Positions 27,352-35,275 of a DNA stretch of 64,000 nucleotides are shown in pieces. The position numbers were made by a program, and so were the translations under genes. The DNA is taken from contig JBEVMR010000046.1 of NCBI GenBank assembly GCA_040508545.1, positions 1 to 64,000 on the forward strand, read 5' to 3'. The DNA is from VRUE01 sp040508545 (GTDB taxonomy: Bacteria > Actinomycetota > Thermoleophilia > Solirubrobacterales > 70-9). Under the pieces are notes generated by a model, which did not search any database, had not been told where the DNA came from, and saw only the letters and a list, made by a program, of their open reading frames with translations. How positions within the stretch are numbered: position 1 is the first letter of the stretch; each line of letters begins with the position of its first letter.

Positions 27352-28205
27352 TCGACCACCTGCGCGAAGCGGCGGATCGCGACGAAGCCAACGACCTGCA
27401 GCGCCGCGGCCATCGCCAGCAACATCGCCGAGGCCGGCGCGCTCATCACCTTGACGAGGAAGCCAGGCTGGATCAGCTCGGCGAACAGGGCGCCGCCGCT
27501 CGGCATCGCCACCACGAGCAGGCCGGTGAAGCGCGCCTGCGCCGTCGCCGAGCGAGCGTCGTCGGCGGCGCGGTCACGCTCGGCGGCTCCATCGGCGAAG
27601 CGGCGCAGCAACCCGGCCAGATCGCCGCCCGCCCGCCGCTGGCTGAGCAGCGCCGCTGCGAAGGCGTCGACCCGAAGTGACCGCATCCGCCCCCGCCATC
27701 CCTCGAGCGCGTCGACGGTCGGCGCGCCGAGGTCCAGCTCGGCGCCAAGTCGCGCCAGCTCGACCGCAGCCGGCCCGTCGACCGAGGAGGCGGCGGCCGG
27801 CAGCGAGGCGCGCAGCGAACGGCCGGCGGCAAGCGAATCGGCAATCGCCGCGGCGACCTCGGGCAGGGATCGCTCGAGCGCGCGCCGGTAGCGCCGGCGT
27901 CGGCTCGACACCGCCCAGCCGGCCAGAGCCGGGCCCGCGACTGCCAACGGCGCGGCAACCGCGGCGCCGCCCAGGAACCAGCCGCCGAGCAGCGCCGCGC
28001 CGGCGCCGACGGCGGCGAGGCGGCGGCGCTCCCGGGTCGAAGGCGCGTAGCCCTCCTCCCCCGCCCTCCGCAATGGCTCCAATGCCAGACGCAGCCAGCG
28101 GGCAACCCCGGGACTGGCGAGAACCGCTTCGCGGGCGGCAAGCGCTGCCAGGCCGCCGGCCAGCGCTCTGGCGAGAGGCAGGAAGGGCCCGGCGGCGCTG
28201 GTCAC
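27348..28205 (-). CDS. tadB: Tad-type secretion platform protein TadB (GspF family)
   Basis: 285 aa. Hydrophobic helices around residues 50-85 and near the C-terminus (VAMPSGGALFAELIQPGF, MLLAMAAALQVVGF) flank the GspF domain: LPEVAAAIADSLAAGRSLRASL and LRRFADGAAERDRAADDARS. Pairs with TadC in the membrane and with the TadA ATPase. Overlaps both neighbours by 4 bp, indicating coupled translation. Confidence 0.82.
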   Translation of the reverse strand: MTSAAGPFLPLARALAGGLAALAAREAVLASPGVARWLRLALEPLRRAGEEGYAPSTRERRRLAAVGAGAALLGGWFLGGAAVAAPLAVAGPALAGWAVSSRRRRYRRALERSLPEVAAAIADSLAAGRSLRASLPAAASSVDGPAAVELARLGAELDLGAPTVDALEGWRGRMRSLRVDAFAAALLSQRRAGGDLAGLLRRFADGAAERDRAADDARSATAQARFTGLLVVAMPSGGALFAELIQPGFLVKVMSAPASAMLLAMAAALQVVGFVAIRRFAQVVE

Positions 28206-29302
28206 CTGAGTGCCGCCACGTCGGCGATCTCGGTGACTCGCCGGGCCCCGTCGGCGAGGCGCTCGAGATGCACCACGACGTCTATCCCACGGCGAACCTG
28301 GTCGGCGATTGCCTCATGCGGAAGGCCCAGGCCAGCCATCAACGCGAGGGTCTCGAGCCTCGCGAGTGCATCGGCGGGCGAGTTGGCATGCACGGTCGAG
28401 AGCGCGCCGCGGTGGCCGGTGTTGAGCGCGGTGAGGAGATCGAGCGCCTCGGGGCCGCGAACCTCGCCGATCACGATCCGGTCCGGTCGCATCCGCAAGG
28501 CGTTGCGAAGCAGGTCGCGGATCGTCACCTCGCCCCGACCCTCGACGCCGGCGGGGCGGCTCTCCAGCCGCACCACGTGCCGCCCCTCAAGGCGCAGCTC
28601 GGCTGCATCCTCGATCGTCACCAGGCGCTCCTCCGGCGAGACGAAGCCCGAGAGCGCGTTGAGCAGGGTCGTCTTGCCCGATCCCGTGCCGCCGCTGATC
28701 AAGACGCTGCGGCGCTCGGCGACGGACTCCTCCAGCAACCCCAGCTGGGCCTCGGTGACAGTGCCCAGCTCGAGCAGCTCGCGCGGGCCCGGGCGGACGG
28801 CGCCGAAGCGGCGGATGGAGAGAGCCGGGCCGTCGACCGCCAGCGGCGGGATCACAGCGTTGACCCGTGAGCCGTCCGCGAGCCGCGCGTCGACCATCGG
28901 GCTGAGCTCGTCGATGCGGCGGCCGAGCGGCGCGAGGATCCGCTCGATCGCATTGCGCAGCTCCTCCTCGCCGGCAAAGCGGGCATCCACCGCTTCGATC
29001 CGCCCGCTGCGCTCGACATACACCTGACTGGGCCCGTTGACCATCACCTCCTCGACCGCCGGGTCGGCGAGCAGATCCTCCAGCGGGCCCAGCCCGATCG
29101 TGTCGCGCAGCACCCGCGCCGCCAGCACCTCCCGGTCCTCATGGCCGAGCAGCGCCGCCTCTTCGCCGACCAACGCATGCACCTGAGCCGCCAGGTCCTC
29201 GCCTGGAGTCGCTCCCGACGCGGCCGCCTCACGGCGCGATTCGATCAGTCGGCCGCGGAGCAAGCCGGCCAGCTCGTCCAGGTGCCGCTGCCTCGCCTCC
29301 AA
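28202..29302 (-). CDS. tadA: Tad/CpaF-type secretion ATPase
   Basis: Hexameric ATPase that drives Flp pilus assembly. Walker A ISGGTGSGKTTLLNAL, Asp box LVTIEDAAELRL, Walker B-like RPDRIVIGEVRGPEALDLL, His box HANSPADALARLE. The N-terminal region LGPLEDLLADPAVEEVMVNG is the CpaF-type domain. Start: TTG at 29302 right after the upstream stop gives 366 aa; a TTG at 29338 would overlap the SAF gene by 35 bp. Confidence 0.9.
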   Translation of the reverse strand: MEARQRHLDELAGLLRGRLIESRREAAASGATPGEDLAAQVHALVGEEAALLGHEDREVLAARVLRDTIGLGPLEDLLADPAVEEVMVNGPSQVYVERSGRIEAVDARFAGEEELRNAIERILAPLGRRIDELSPMVDARLADGSRVNAVIPPLAVDGPALSIRRFGAVRPGPRELLELGTVTEAQLGLLEESVAERRSVLISGGTGSGKTTLLNALSGFVSPEERLVTIEDAAELRLEGRHVVRLESRPAGVEGRGEVTIRDLLRNALRMRPDRIVIGEVRGPEALDLLTALNTGHRGALSTVHANSPADALARLETLALMAGLGLPHEAIADQVRRGIDVVVHLERLADGARRVTEIADVAALR

Positions 29303-29303
29303 C

Positions 29304-29960
29304 TCAACCCCCGGGCAGCAGCGTGACCCGGCGGGCAAAGCTCTCGGCGGCGATCAGCCGCAGCGCTTGGCGCTTGGTCAGCCCCAGGGTTGCCGAGGCG
29401 CTCGTCCCCGGTCCCGGCCCTTCGGGCCCTGGCCCCAGCGCCAACAGCGGAACCTGCGCCGCGGCGACATAGGTCCGGCCGGGACCGGCGCCGGCCGGTT
29501 CGCTCGTCACGACGACGTCCACCTTCGATCCGGTTGGCCCCCGCCCGGTGGCAAGCAGGGCGTCGGCGCCGCTGACGGCGATCTCGACCGGCCGGCGAGA
29601 GCTGCCGAGGCGCCGCGGCGCGGTGTTCCCCTTGCGAGCAACTCCGAGCTGGGCCCCGAGCAAGTAGGAGCCGGCCGGCAACGGCGTGCGGGCGATGAGG
29701 CCAAGCGCTTCCTCTGGGGCGGCAAGGGCGCCCGGCGGTACGAACCGCGACGGCACCCGGCGGACCGTCAGGCCCGAGGCGACGTCCCGCGGTCCCAGGC
29801 GCCGGCCGGCAGCAACCCTGACGCCAACCACCACGACCGGCCGCAGCGGCCCGTAGCCTCGTACCGCGCTCGCGCCATAGCGGTCAGCGATCGCCGCTGC
29901 CCCGGCCGCAGCAGCGCACGCAAGCACGAGAAAGCCGGCAGCCCGCCTGCGCCGGCTCAT
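29304..29960 (-). CDS. SAF-domain exported protein (CpaB/RcpC-like)
   Basis: 218 aa with an N-terminal transmembrane or signal segment and a SAF domain: VAAGRRLGPRDVASGLTVRRVP and GLIARTPLPAGSYLLGAQL. CpaB/RcpC proteins sit outside the membrane in Tad systems, and the position just before tadA supports that role. The C-terminal half is Gly/Pro-rich. Overlaps the histidine kinase gene by 4 bp. Confidence 0.75.
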   Translation of the reverse strand: MSRRRRAAGFLVLACAAAAGAAAIADRYGASAVRGYGPLRPVVVVGVRVAAGRRLGPRDVASGLTVRRVPSRFVPPGALAAPEEALGLIARTPLPAGSYLLGAQLGVARKGNTAPRRLGSSRRPVEIAVSGADALLATGRGPTGSKVDVVVTSEPAGAGPGRTYVAAAQVPLLALGPGPEGPGPGTSASATLGLTKRQALRLIAAESFARRVTLLPGG

Positions 29961-30682
29961 CCGGCCACTAACCCGCGGTCACCCGCCAGGGGAAGCTCGA
30001 GCAGAGCAAGCGAGCCGCACTCGGAGCGTCGCAGGGCGAAGCGGCCGTCGTGCGCCGCCGCGACCTGCCTGACGACGGTCAATCCATGGCCACGCCTGCG
30101 GCGTCCGGAGAGGCGGGCGACCACCTCGGCAGGGGTGTCCCGGCTAGTCGAGGGGCGTGCGGCCCGGCCGGAGTCGGCAATGACGATCCGCACGCGGCCC
30201 TTATGTGGACGGGCGCCGACCGAGATCTCTGGACCGCCGTGCTCGATCGCGTTGACGATCAAGTTGTCCAGCGCCTGGGCGAGCTCGACACGGTGCCCGA
30301 CCACGACCGCTCGCCCGGCCCGCCAGCGCAACTTCAGCGAGGCGTCGCCAAGGCTCGCCCGGGCCTGCCAGCGGCGCACGGCCGCCTCTAGCAACGACCG
30401 CAGCTCGACTTCCTCGGGCGGGCGCGGCACGCCGCCCCCGTTCACCTCGCGATCGAGTCGCTCCAGCGCAGCCGCAGCCAACCGCACCGAGCCCTCCAGG
30501 GCGGGTGGCGATCCGGCCGGGCCGCCCGCCAGGGCGATCGCCTGCAGGGGCCGCCGCAGCTCGTGGAGCGCCTCGTTGAGAGCGCTGCGACGCCGGCCGG
30601 CGCGCAGGCTCTGGGTCGCCGCCACCGCCGCCAGGGTCGCGGCTAGGGGCCAGCCGGTGACGATCTGGGCGAGCTCGATCAT
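29957..30682 (-). CDS. Sensor histidine kinase, compact
   Basis: 241 aa. One N-terminal transmembrane segment, then a phosphoacceptor helix LHELRRPLQAIAL (His in the H box), N box LDNLIVNAIEHGG, G1 IADSGR and a G2 segment GHGLTVVRQVAAAHDG. It has no recognisable sensor domain. The ATG at 30682 overlaps the response-regulator stop (ATGA), so they form a pair. It stands directly upstream of the Tad genes and probably controls or responds to them. Confidence 0.82.
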   Translation of the reverse strand: MIELAQIVTGWPLAATLAAVAATQSLRAGRRRSALNEALHELRRPLQAIALAGGPAGSPPALEGSVRLAAAALERLDREVNGGGVPRPPEEVELRSLLEAAVRRWQARASLGDASLKLRWRAGRAVVVGHRVELAQALDNLIVNAIEHGGPEISVGARPHKGRVRIVIADSGRAARPSTSRDTPAEVVARLSGRRRRGHGLTVVRQVAAAHDGRFALRRSECGSLALLELPLAGDRGLVAG

Positions 30683-31401
30683 CCGTCGAGGAGGCGATAT
30701 CCAACGCCCCAGCAATTGATCACGAAGCGAGCTTGGTCGGGGTCGAGTTTCCGCCTCAGCCGACTGGCATGCGAATCGAGCGTGCGGGTCTTCGTCGGCG
30801 TCCGGTATCCCCAGACCTCGCCGAGCAGCTCACGCTTGGAGAAGACCCGGTGGGGATCCCCTGCCAGAACTCGCAGCAACGAGAACTCCTTCTTGGAGAG
30901 CTTGACCTCCCGCTCACCGACCCAGGCCCGCCACCGCGCCGGGTCGACGACGATCTCGCCGACGCGCAGCGGCCCGCTGCGGCGCTGCTCCACCCGGCGC
31001 AGGACGGCCATGATCCGCGCCCGCAGCTCCGCGTGCACGAACGGCTTCACCAGGTAGTCGTCGGCGCCGAACTCGAGGCCCCGCACGCGGTCCTCGCTGG
31101 CGCCGCGGCCGCTGAGGACGATCACCGGCAGCCGCGGGTCGAAGCGCGAGACGACTCCGTCCGCTTCGCGAATCTCCTGCAGCACGTCGAGACCGGAAGC
31201 GTCGGGCAGCGTCAGGTCGAGCAGCATCAAATCGGGCTGCTTGTAGCGGCAGAGCCGCAATGCGTCGGAGGCGCTCGGAGCCGGCAGCACGCCGAAGCGG
31301 TCGGCGAGCAGGTTCTCGCAGAGCAACTCAAGCGTCGCCGTGTCGTCCTCGCAGACGACGACGCTGGCGATTTCTCGTCTCTGGGGCAGCATGCAGCCCA
31401 C
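30679..31401 (-). CDS. Response regulator, OmpR/PhoB family
   Basis: 240 aa. Receiver domain with acidic pair CEDD, phosphoacceptor Asp in LMLLDLTLPD, Thr/Ser switch VIVLSGRG and Lys in YLVKPF; then a winged helix with LSKKEFSLLRVLAG and RTLDSHASRLRRKLD. Partner of the kinase encoded next. Start ATG at 31401, alternative ATG at 31392. Confidence 0.9.
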   Translation of the reverse strand: MGCMLPQRREIASVVVCEDDTATLELLCENLLADRFGVLPAPSASDALRLCRYKQPDLMLLDLTLPDASGLDVLQEIREADGVVSRFDPRLPVIVLSGRGASEDRVRGLEFGADDYLVKPFVHAELRARIMAVLRRVEQRRSGPLRVGEIVVDPARWRAWVGEREVKLSKKEFSLLRVLAGDPHRVFSKRELLGEVWGYRTPTKTRTLDSHASRLRRKLDPDQARFVINCWGVGYRLLDG

Positions 31402-31482
31402 CTAAGGGCGCAGCGGCCGGAACTCTCCCCCCTGGGTGGAAGGCAATGTGCGCAGAGTGCAGATCTTCTACCTCACCGACGG

Positions 31483-31788
31483 CTACGCCCCGGAAGCGCG
31501 CAGCTCGAGTACCGCGCCAGCCCGGCGATCCCAGGCGATACGCCGCGGCGGGACTTCTCGCCTGATCGAGCAGGGCCGGCCGGCGTGGTCGAGGAAGACG
31601 AGGTCGAGCGGGAAGCGCATGGCGAAGGTGTGGACGCTCGAGCAGCGCGGGATCAGCAGGCCCGGGCCGGCTTCATCGCGGTCGAGCCGGGCGAGGCCGA
31701 GGAGGCGCGCGCCGAAACTGGAGGCGACGGGGACCTCGCGGCCCAGAACCACGGTCGTGGGCAAGTAAAGGAGGCGGCGCGCAGCCAT
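31483..31788 (-). CDS. DUF192 family protein
   Basis: 101 aa. The DUF192 core is visible: SFGARLLGLARLD, CSSVHTFAMRFPLDLVFLD and AGAVLELRASG. Family members usually end a little later (the AGxxxRLGI segment is missing), so the C-terminus is short. Function of the family is unknown. It lies 81 bp upstream of the response regulator on the same strand and may head that operon. ATG 31788 was chosen because the fold begins right after it. Confidence 0.7.
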   Translation of the reverse strand: MAARRLLYLPTTVVLGREVPVASSFGARLLGLARLDRDEAGPGLLIPRCSSVHTFAMRFPLDLVFLDHAGRPCSIRREVPPRRIAWDRRAGAVLELRASGA

Positions 31789-31841
31789 TGCCCCTAGAGG
31801 GCTCAGCTGCCCCGCCCTCTCCCCCCCTCTAGCCTTCATCC

Positions 31842-32777
31842 ATGCCAATCGGCGGCGGCAAGGTCGCGATCTTCGGCCCGCACCCGATGCTCTCGATCAC
31901 GGTCGAGGCGCTGACGGCCGACGGCGGCGACGACATCCACGTCCACGCAGCGGGGCAGGGCGTCTGGGTGGCGCGGATGGCGGCTGAGCTGGGCGCCGAG
32001 GCTGCCCTCTGCGGCTTCATCGGCGGCGAGCCCGGAACCGTGCTGCGGCCGTTGCTCGACCAGCTCCCGATCGAGCTGCGCCTGGTCGAGACTGCGAGCT
32101 CCAGCGGCGCCTACATCCACGACCGCCGCAGCGGCGAGCGGGTGCCGCTGGCGCAGAGCGCCAGCATGCCGCCGTCCCGCCACGAGATCGACGACCTCTT
32201 CTCCGCCACCTGCGCCGCGGCGCTCGACGCCGACGTGCTGGCGCTCTGCGGCCCCTACCCCGGCGAGGCGTTGCCGCTGGAGATCTACGGCAACCTGGTC
32301 GCCGACGTGAAGGCGAACGGCACACCGGTAGTAGTCGACCTCTCGCCTCCGCGCCTCGACAGCGCCCTGGAGGGCAAGCCCGACCTGGTCAAGATCAACG
32401 ACTGGGAGGTGGCGAAATTCATCGAGGGACCGGTCGACACGGAAGCGCGGATGCGGGCGGCGGTCGAGCGCCTGCTCGAGGCCGGCGCTGGGGCGGCGAT
32501 CGTCACCCGTGCCGAGGAGCCGGCGATGGTGCTGCGTGGCGACGAAGCCTGGGAGCTGATTCCGCCGCGCTTCGAGCGCGGCGCCCGCGAGGGCTGTGGC
32601 GACTCGATGATGGGCGCGCTCGCCGCCTGCATGGCGACGGGACTCGAGTGGGAGGAGACGCTGCGAATCGGCGCCGCGGCCGGAGCCGCCAACTTCCTCC
32701 GCCACGGCCTCGGCAGCGCCGACCGCGGCGTGGTCGACGACCTCGCGCGCCGGGTCGAACTGCGTTCGCTCGACTAG
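31842..32777 (+). CDS. PfkB-family carbohydrate kinase (1-phosphofructokinase-like)
   Basis: 311 aa ribokinase-fold kinase. N-terminal substrate region GQGVWVARMAAELGAEAALCG resembles FruK/tagatose-6-P kinases; the PVVVDLSPPRL and DLVKINDWEVAKF segments follow; the catalytic anion hole reads EGCGDSMMGALA, with Asp of GDSM as general base and Cys in place of the usual Ala/Ser. No PTS genes are nearby, so the substrate is open. Confidence 0.8.
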   Translation: MPIGGGKVAIFGPHPMLSITVEALTADGGDDIHVHAAGQGVWVARMAAELGAEAALCGFIGGEPGTVLRPLLDQLPIELRLVETASSSGAYIHDRRSGERVPLAQSASMPPSRHEIDDLFSATCAAALDADVLALCGPYPGEALPLEIYGNLVADVKANGTPVVVDLSPPRLDSALEGKPDLVKINDWEVAKFIEGPVDTEARMRAAVERLLEAGAGAAIVTRAEEPAMVLRGDEAWELIPPRFERGAREGCGDSMMGALAACMATGLEWEETLRIGAAAGAANFLRHGLGSADRGVVDDLARRVELRSLD

Positions 32778-32826
32778 ACGTGCCGTCACTTAGGTGCCCA
32801 TATAGGTGCTCAAGTGACGGCACGTC
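32777..32826. terminator. Perfect 15-bp hairpin between convergent genes
   Basis: Arms 32777-32791 and 32812-32826 are perfect reverse complements around a 20-nt loop that contains the direct repeat AGGTGC twice. The left arm starts on the last base of the PfkB-kinase stop codon and the right arm reaches into the stop of the PHP gene. No T tract is present. It resembles the 26.67 kb hairpin in size and placement. Confidence 0.5.
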
Positions 32827-33556
32827 ACGGGGCTGGACTGAACGGGAGCTCCAGCTCGGCCCCCTCGACGATCGCCCGCGGCGCCGTCTCCCGCATCCAC
32901 TCCAGATGCGAGCGCGCCGGCTCGACCTCGCCGAGGCGCTCGAAGGCGGCGGCCATCTTCGCCGGGCGGCCGCCGTGGGAGGAGTGGGCATCGCTACTGA
33001 GCACGTGGATCAGGCCAGCCGCGGCGAGAGCCAGCATCCCCTCGGCGAACCCCTCGCGAAGGAAGAAGTCGGCGGTGGCTTGAACCAGCGCGCCGGCCGC
33101 GACCAGCTCGGCGATGCGCTCGTACATGTCGGCGGAGACGTGGCGCTCGGGGTGGGCGATCAGGGCTCGGTGGCCGCGCTCGGCCAGGTGCTCCACTCGA
33201 CTCAGCAGAGTCTCGGCGATCGGCCCCGGCGCCGGCTCGAGCAGCACCCAGCGCCCCGAGCCAAGCGTGACCCGCCCCAGCTCCTCCTCTCCCAGGTCCT
33301 CGACTGCGGTCTCCGCCACCTCGCCACCCTGCAGCACCGTGACCGGGACGCCCTCCTCGCGGAGATGGCGGTTGACCGCCTCGACCCTGCCCTCCACCTC
33401 GTCGATGCGGACGTCGTGATCGTGGCGGATGTGGGGCGTGGCGCAGATCGCCTCGATCCCGTCGGCGGCTGCCTGGCGGGCGAGTCCGGCGCTGTCGCGG
33501 ATGTCGAGCGCGCCGTCGTCGACTCCGGGAAGGATGTGGCAGTGGAGGTCGATCAT
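32825..33556 (-). CDS. PHP-type tyrosine-protein phosphatase (CpsB/YwqE-like)
   Basis: 243 aa PHP fold. Metal ligands are seen in MIDLHCHILPGVDDGA, ATPHIRHDH, ALIAHPERH and VLSSDAHS. These motifs define the CpsB/CapC/YwqE group, which dephosphorylates bacterial tyrosine kinases controlling capsule export. No kinase gene lies beside it here. Converges with the PfkB kinase. Confidence 0.85.
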   Translation of the reverse strand: MIDLHCHILPGVDDGALDIRDSAGLARQAAADGIEAICATPHIRHDHDVRIDEVEGRVEAVNRHLREEGVPVTVLQGGEVAETAVEDLGEEELGRVTLGSGRWVLLEPAPGPIAETLLSRVEHLAERGHRALIAHPERHVSADMYERIAELVAAGALVQATADFFLREGFAEGMLALAAAGLIHVLSSDAHSSHGGRPAKMAAAFERLGEVEPARSHLEWMRETAPRAIVEGAELELPFSPAP

Positions 33557-33674
33557 GGGTCTCGAAGCGCAAAACCTATTTCAGCGGTCGCCCCCAACAG
33601 GCACGGGACTACGATGACAGGCATGATCAACACCTGCTGTCGCTGGGCTGCGACGGTGGATTGGCTTCAACTCA

Positions 33675-34142
33675 ATGAACAAGAAGACGACCCGCAGAGG
33701 AAATTACGAGTCGGGCTCCGACTACGTGCTCGAGTACGGCGAGCTCCGCTTCGCCTTCAACGAGGAGGACTTCGGCCAGCGCGTCGAGCAGGCCGCGGTC
33801 AAACTCGGCTTCGTCCAGCAGGGGCTGAGCCCCGAGGAGCTGGACGACCTGCTCGATCTCGCCGTCAACGGCGAGATCTCCGAGCCCGCCTCCCTGCTCG
33901 GCGAGCACATCAACGAGAACTGGGAGGACCTGGTCGGCCCCTCGAACCGCAGCCTCGTCCACTGGCTGCGCCGCCTAGTCTTCCGCGGCGCCTGGCTCGA
34001 CCAGCGGGTCAAGGAGGGCGAGCTGGATGTCGTCTTCGACGACACCACGCAGACTTTCGGCTACGTCCAGCCCGACCGCAGCAACGAGCTGATCGAGCTC
34101 TCCAAAGAGCCGAGCTGGCGCCGCATCGCCTACCGGCGATAG
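33675..34142 (+). CDS. Conserved-looking protein of unknown function
   Basis: 155 aa, no signal peptide or membrane segment. It has an acidic first half (YGELRFAFNEEDFGQRVEQA) and a Trp-rich second half (RSLVHWLRRLVFRGAWLDQR). Codon use and lack of competing frames support a real gene. I do not recognise the family. It stands alone between the PHP phosphatase and a degraded gene. Confidence 0.6.
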   Translation: MNKKTTRRGNYESGSDYVLEYGELRFAFNEEDFGQRVEQAAVKLGFVQQGLSPEELDDLLDLAVNGEISEPASLLGEHINENWEDLVGPSNRSLVHWLRRLVFRGAWLDQRVKEGELDVVFDDTTQTFGYVQPDRSNELIELSKEPSWRRIAYRR

Positions 34143-34152
34143 CCCGCGTCGC

Positions 34153-34440
34153 TCAGCGCCGCCGCAACGCCACCGGGATCGACGCGTATTCCGCGTGGGG
34201 CGAGCCGCCCGCCGGGGTGAACGTGACCTTCGCTTTCAGCGTGACGAAGCCATAGCGCCGCAGCCTCTTGCGGGCGGCGCCCTTCAGCGCGAAGCGGACG
34301 TCCGTGGGGCCGCATGAGGCCGCCGTCGCCGTGAACGCCTGGGACGACGTATCCGGGTCAGCCGGTTCCGTGCCGAGAGCTAGGGGTGACCCGGCCCACG
34401 CACGGACAACCGACCGTCGCGGCGAGACTCCTCATGCCGA
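34153..34440 (-). pseudogene. Remnant of an exported protein gene
   Basis: A minus-strand frame ending at 34153 reads SCGPTDVRFALKGAARKRL and then KAKVTFTPAGGSPHAEYAS, the style of the C-terminal domain of exported proteins in this bacterial group. The frame is closed by a TGA near its 5' end and has no usable start, while a short ATG-led piece (MRSLAATV) lies in another frame just upstream. I read this as a frameshifted, truncated gene. The rest of the 34143-34453 gap holds nothing I can identify. Confidence 0.35.
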
Positions 34441-34453
34441 TGATCTTACGGCG

Positions 34454-35275
34454 CTAGGCGGGGCGCTCTACAGCGGCGACGACGGTCAGCGAGCCGCCAG
34501 CCCCGCCCCGGCCCGCGTCGAACAGCTCGCGCGCCTCGTCAGCGCCGGCGAAGGTCTCGGCGAAGCGACTCAGGGAGTCGATCAGGACGATCACGTCTTC
34601 GCCGGTGCCGGCGCGAGCGCGCGCCTGAGCCAGGGCGTCGTCTGCGTGCTGTGCCTTGCCGGCGGCGACGATCTCCGCCTGCGGCGCCTCGCGCTTCCAG
34701 TCGGCGAGCTCCTCCGGTGTGGGATCGATCAGCAGCGCGATCGGATCGGGGCCGTTGGAGGCATCGGACAGCTCGGCGGCGATCTCGCGCAGGAGCGCCG
34801 TGCAGCCGGCGCGAGTATCGGCGTAGACGATCGCCTGGCGACCCGGCGCAGCCGGGAGCAACAGGTCGTGGATGCGAACGCCCTTGGGTCGACGGCCCCA
34901 ACGGCGCCGGCGTTTGCGTTTCGGGCGGGAAGCGGACGGCGGAGGCGTCGTCGCCGGCGCGATCGAGGGCTCGGGCTTGCGCTCGGAGCGTTCGGGCGCC
35001 TCTGCCTCGGGCTCCCGCCGTGGCTCCGGCTTGGGCTTGGCCTCGGATCGCTGCCGCTGGCGCGGGGCGCGTGGTTTCCGCTCGCGCTGGCCGGAGCGGC
35101 CTCCCCCCTGTGACCGCGTCTGCGGCCTGCCGTTGCCCCCCACCAGCTTCTCGATCAGCTCGGCGCGGGACAGCATTCGGTAGCGCTCGACGCCGGCCTC
35201 GGCGGCCAGCTCGTGCAGCTCGGCGATGTGCTTGGACTCCAGCTCGGTTTTGTTCACGGTCGGCAGGCTATTCAA
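34454..35275 (-). CDS. Degenerate Rho paralogue (Rho-N domain plus truncated, P-loop-less ATPase core)
   Basis: 273 aa. Residues ~9-45 match the Rho N-terminal helical domain (IAELHELAAEAGVERYRMLS). A basic, low-complexity linker (50-130) resembles the insert of high-GC Rho. From 131 the order of Rho core segments is kept: GVRIHDLLLPAAPGRQAIV, ADTRAGCTALLREIA, ALLIDPTPEELADW, EDVIVLIDSLSRFAE, GGSLTVVAAV. But the Walker A Lys is Cys158, the ERPEE glutamate is lost, the Q/R-loop region is shortened and everything after the GGSLT strand is missing. TTG start overlaps the glpD TGA. Function is unknown; it cannot be a normal helicase. Confidence 0.7.
   Translation of the reverse strand: MNSLPTVNKTELESKHIAELHELAAEAGVERYRMLSRAELIEKLVGGNGRPQTRSQGGGRSGQRERKPRAPRQRQRSEAKPKPEPRREPEAEAPERSERKPEPSIAPATTPPPSASRPKRKRRRRWGRRPKGVRIHDLLLPAAPGRQAIVYADTRAGCTALLREIAAELSDASNGPDPIALLIDPTPEELADWKREAPQAEIVAAGKAQHADDALAQARARAGTGEDVIVLIDSLSRFAETFAGADEARELFDAGRGGAGGSLTVVAAVERPA

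Noticed and set aside
31436..31768. Plus-strand 110-codon frame at the start of the DUF192 region
   Set aside because: Antisense to DUF192, which has recognisable family motifs; the plus frame does not.
34130..34315. 61-codon minus-strand frame starting MRPHGRP
   Set aside because: It lies in the wrong frame; the adjacent frame shows the family-like C-terminal segment, which is start-less and treated as a remnant.
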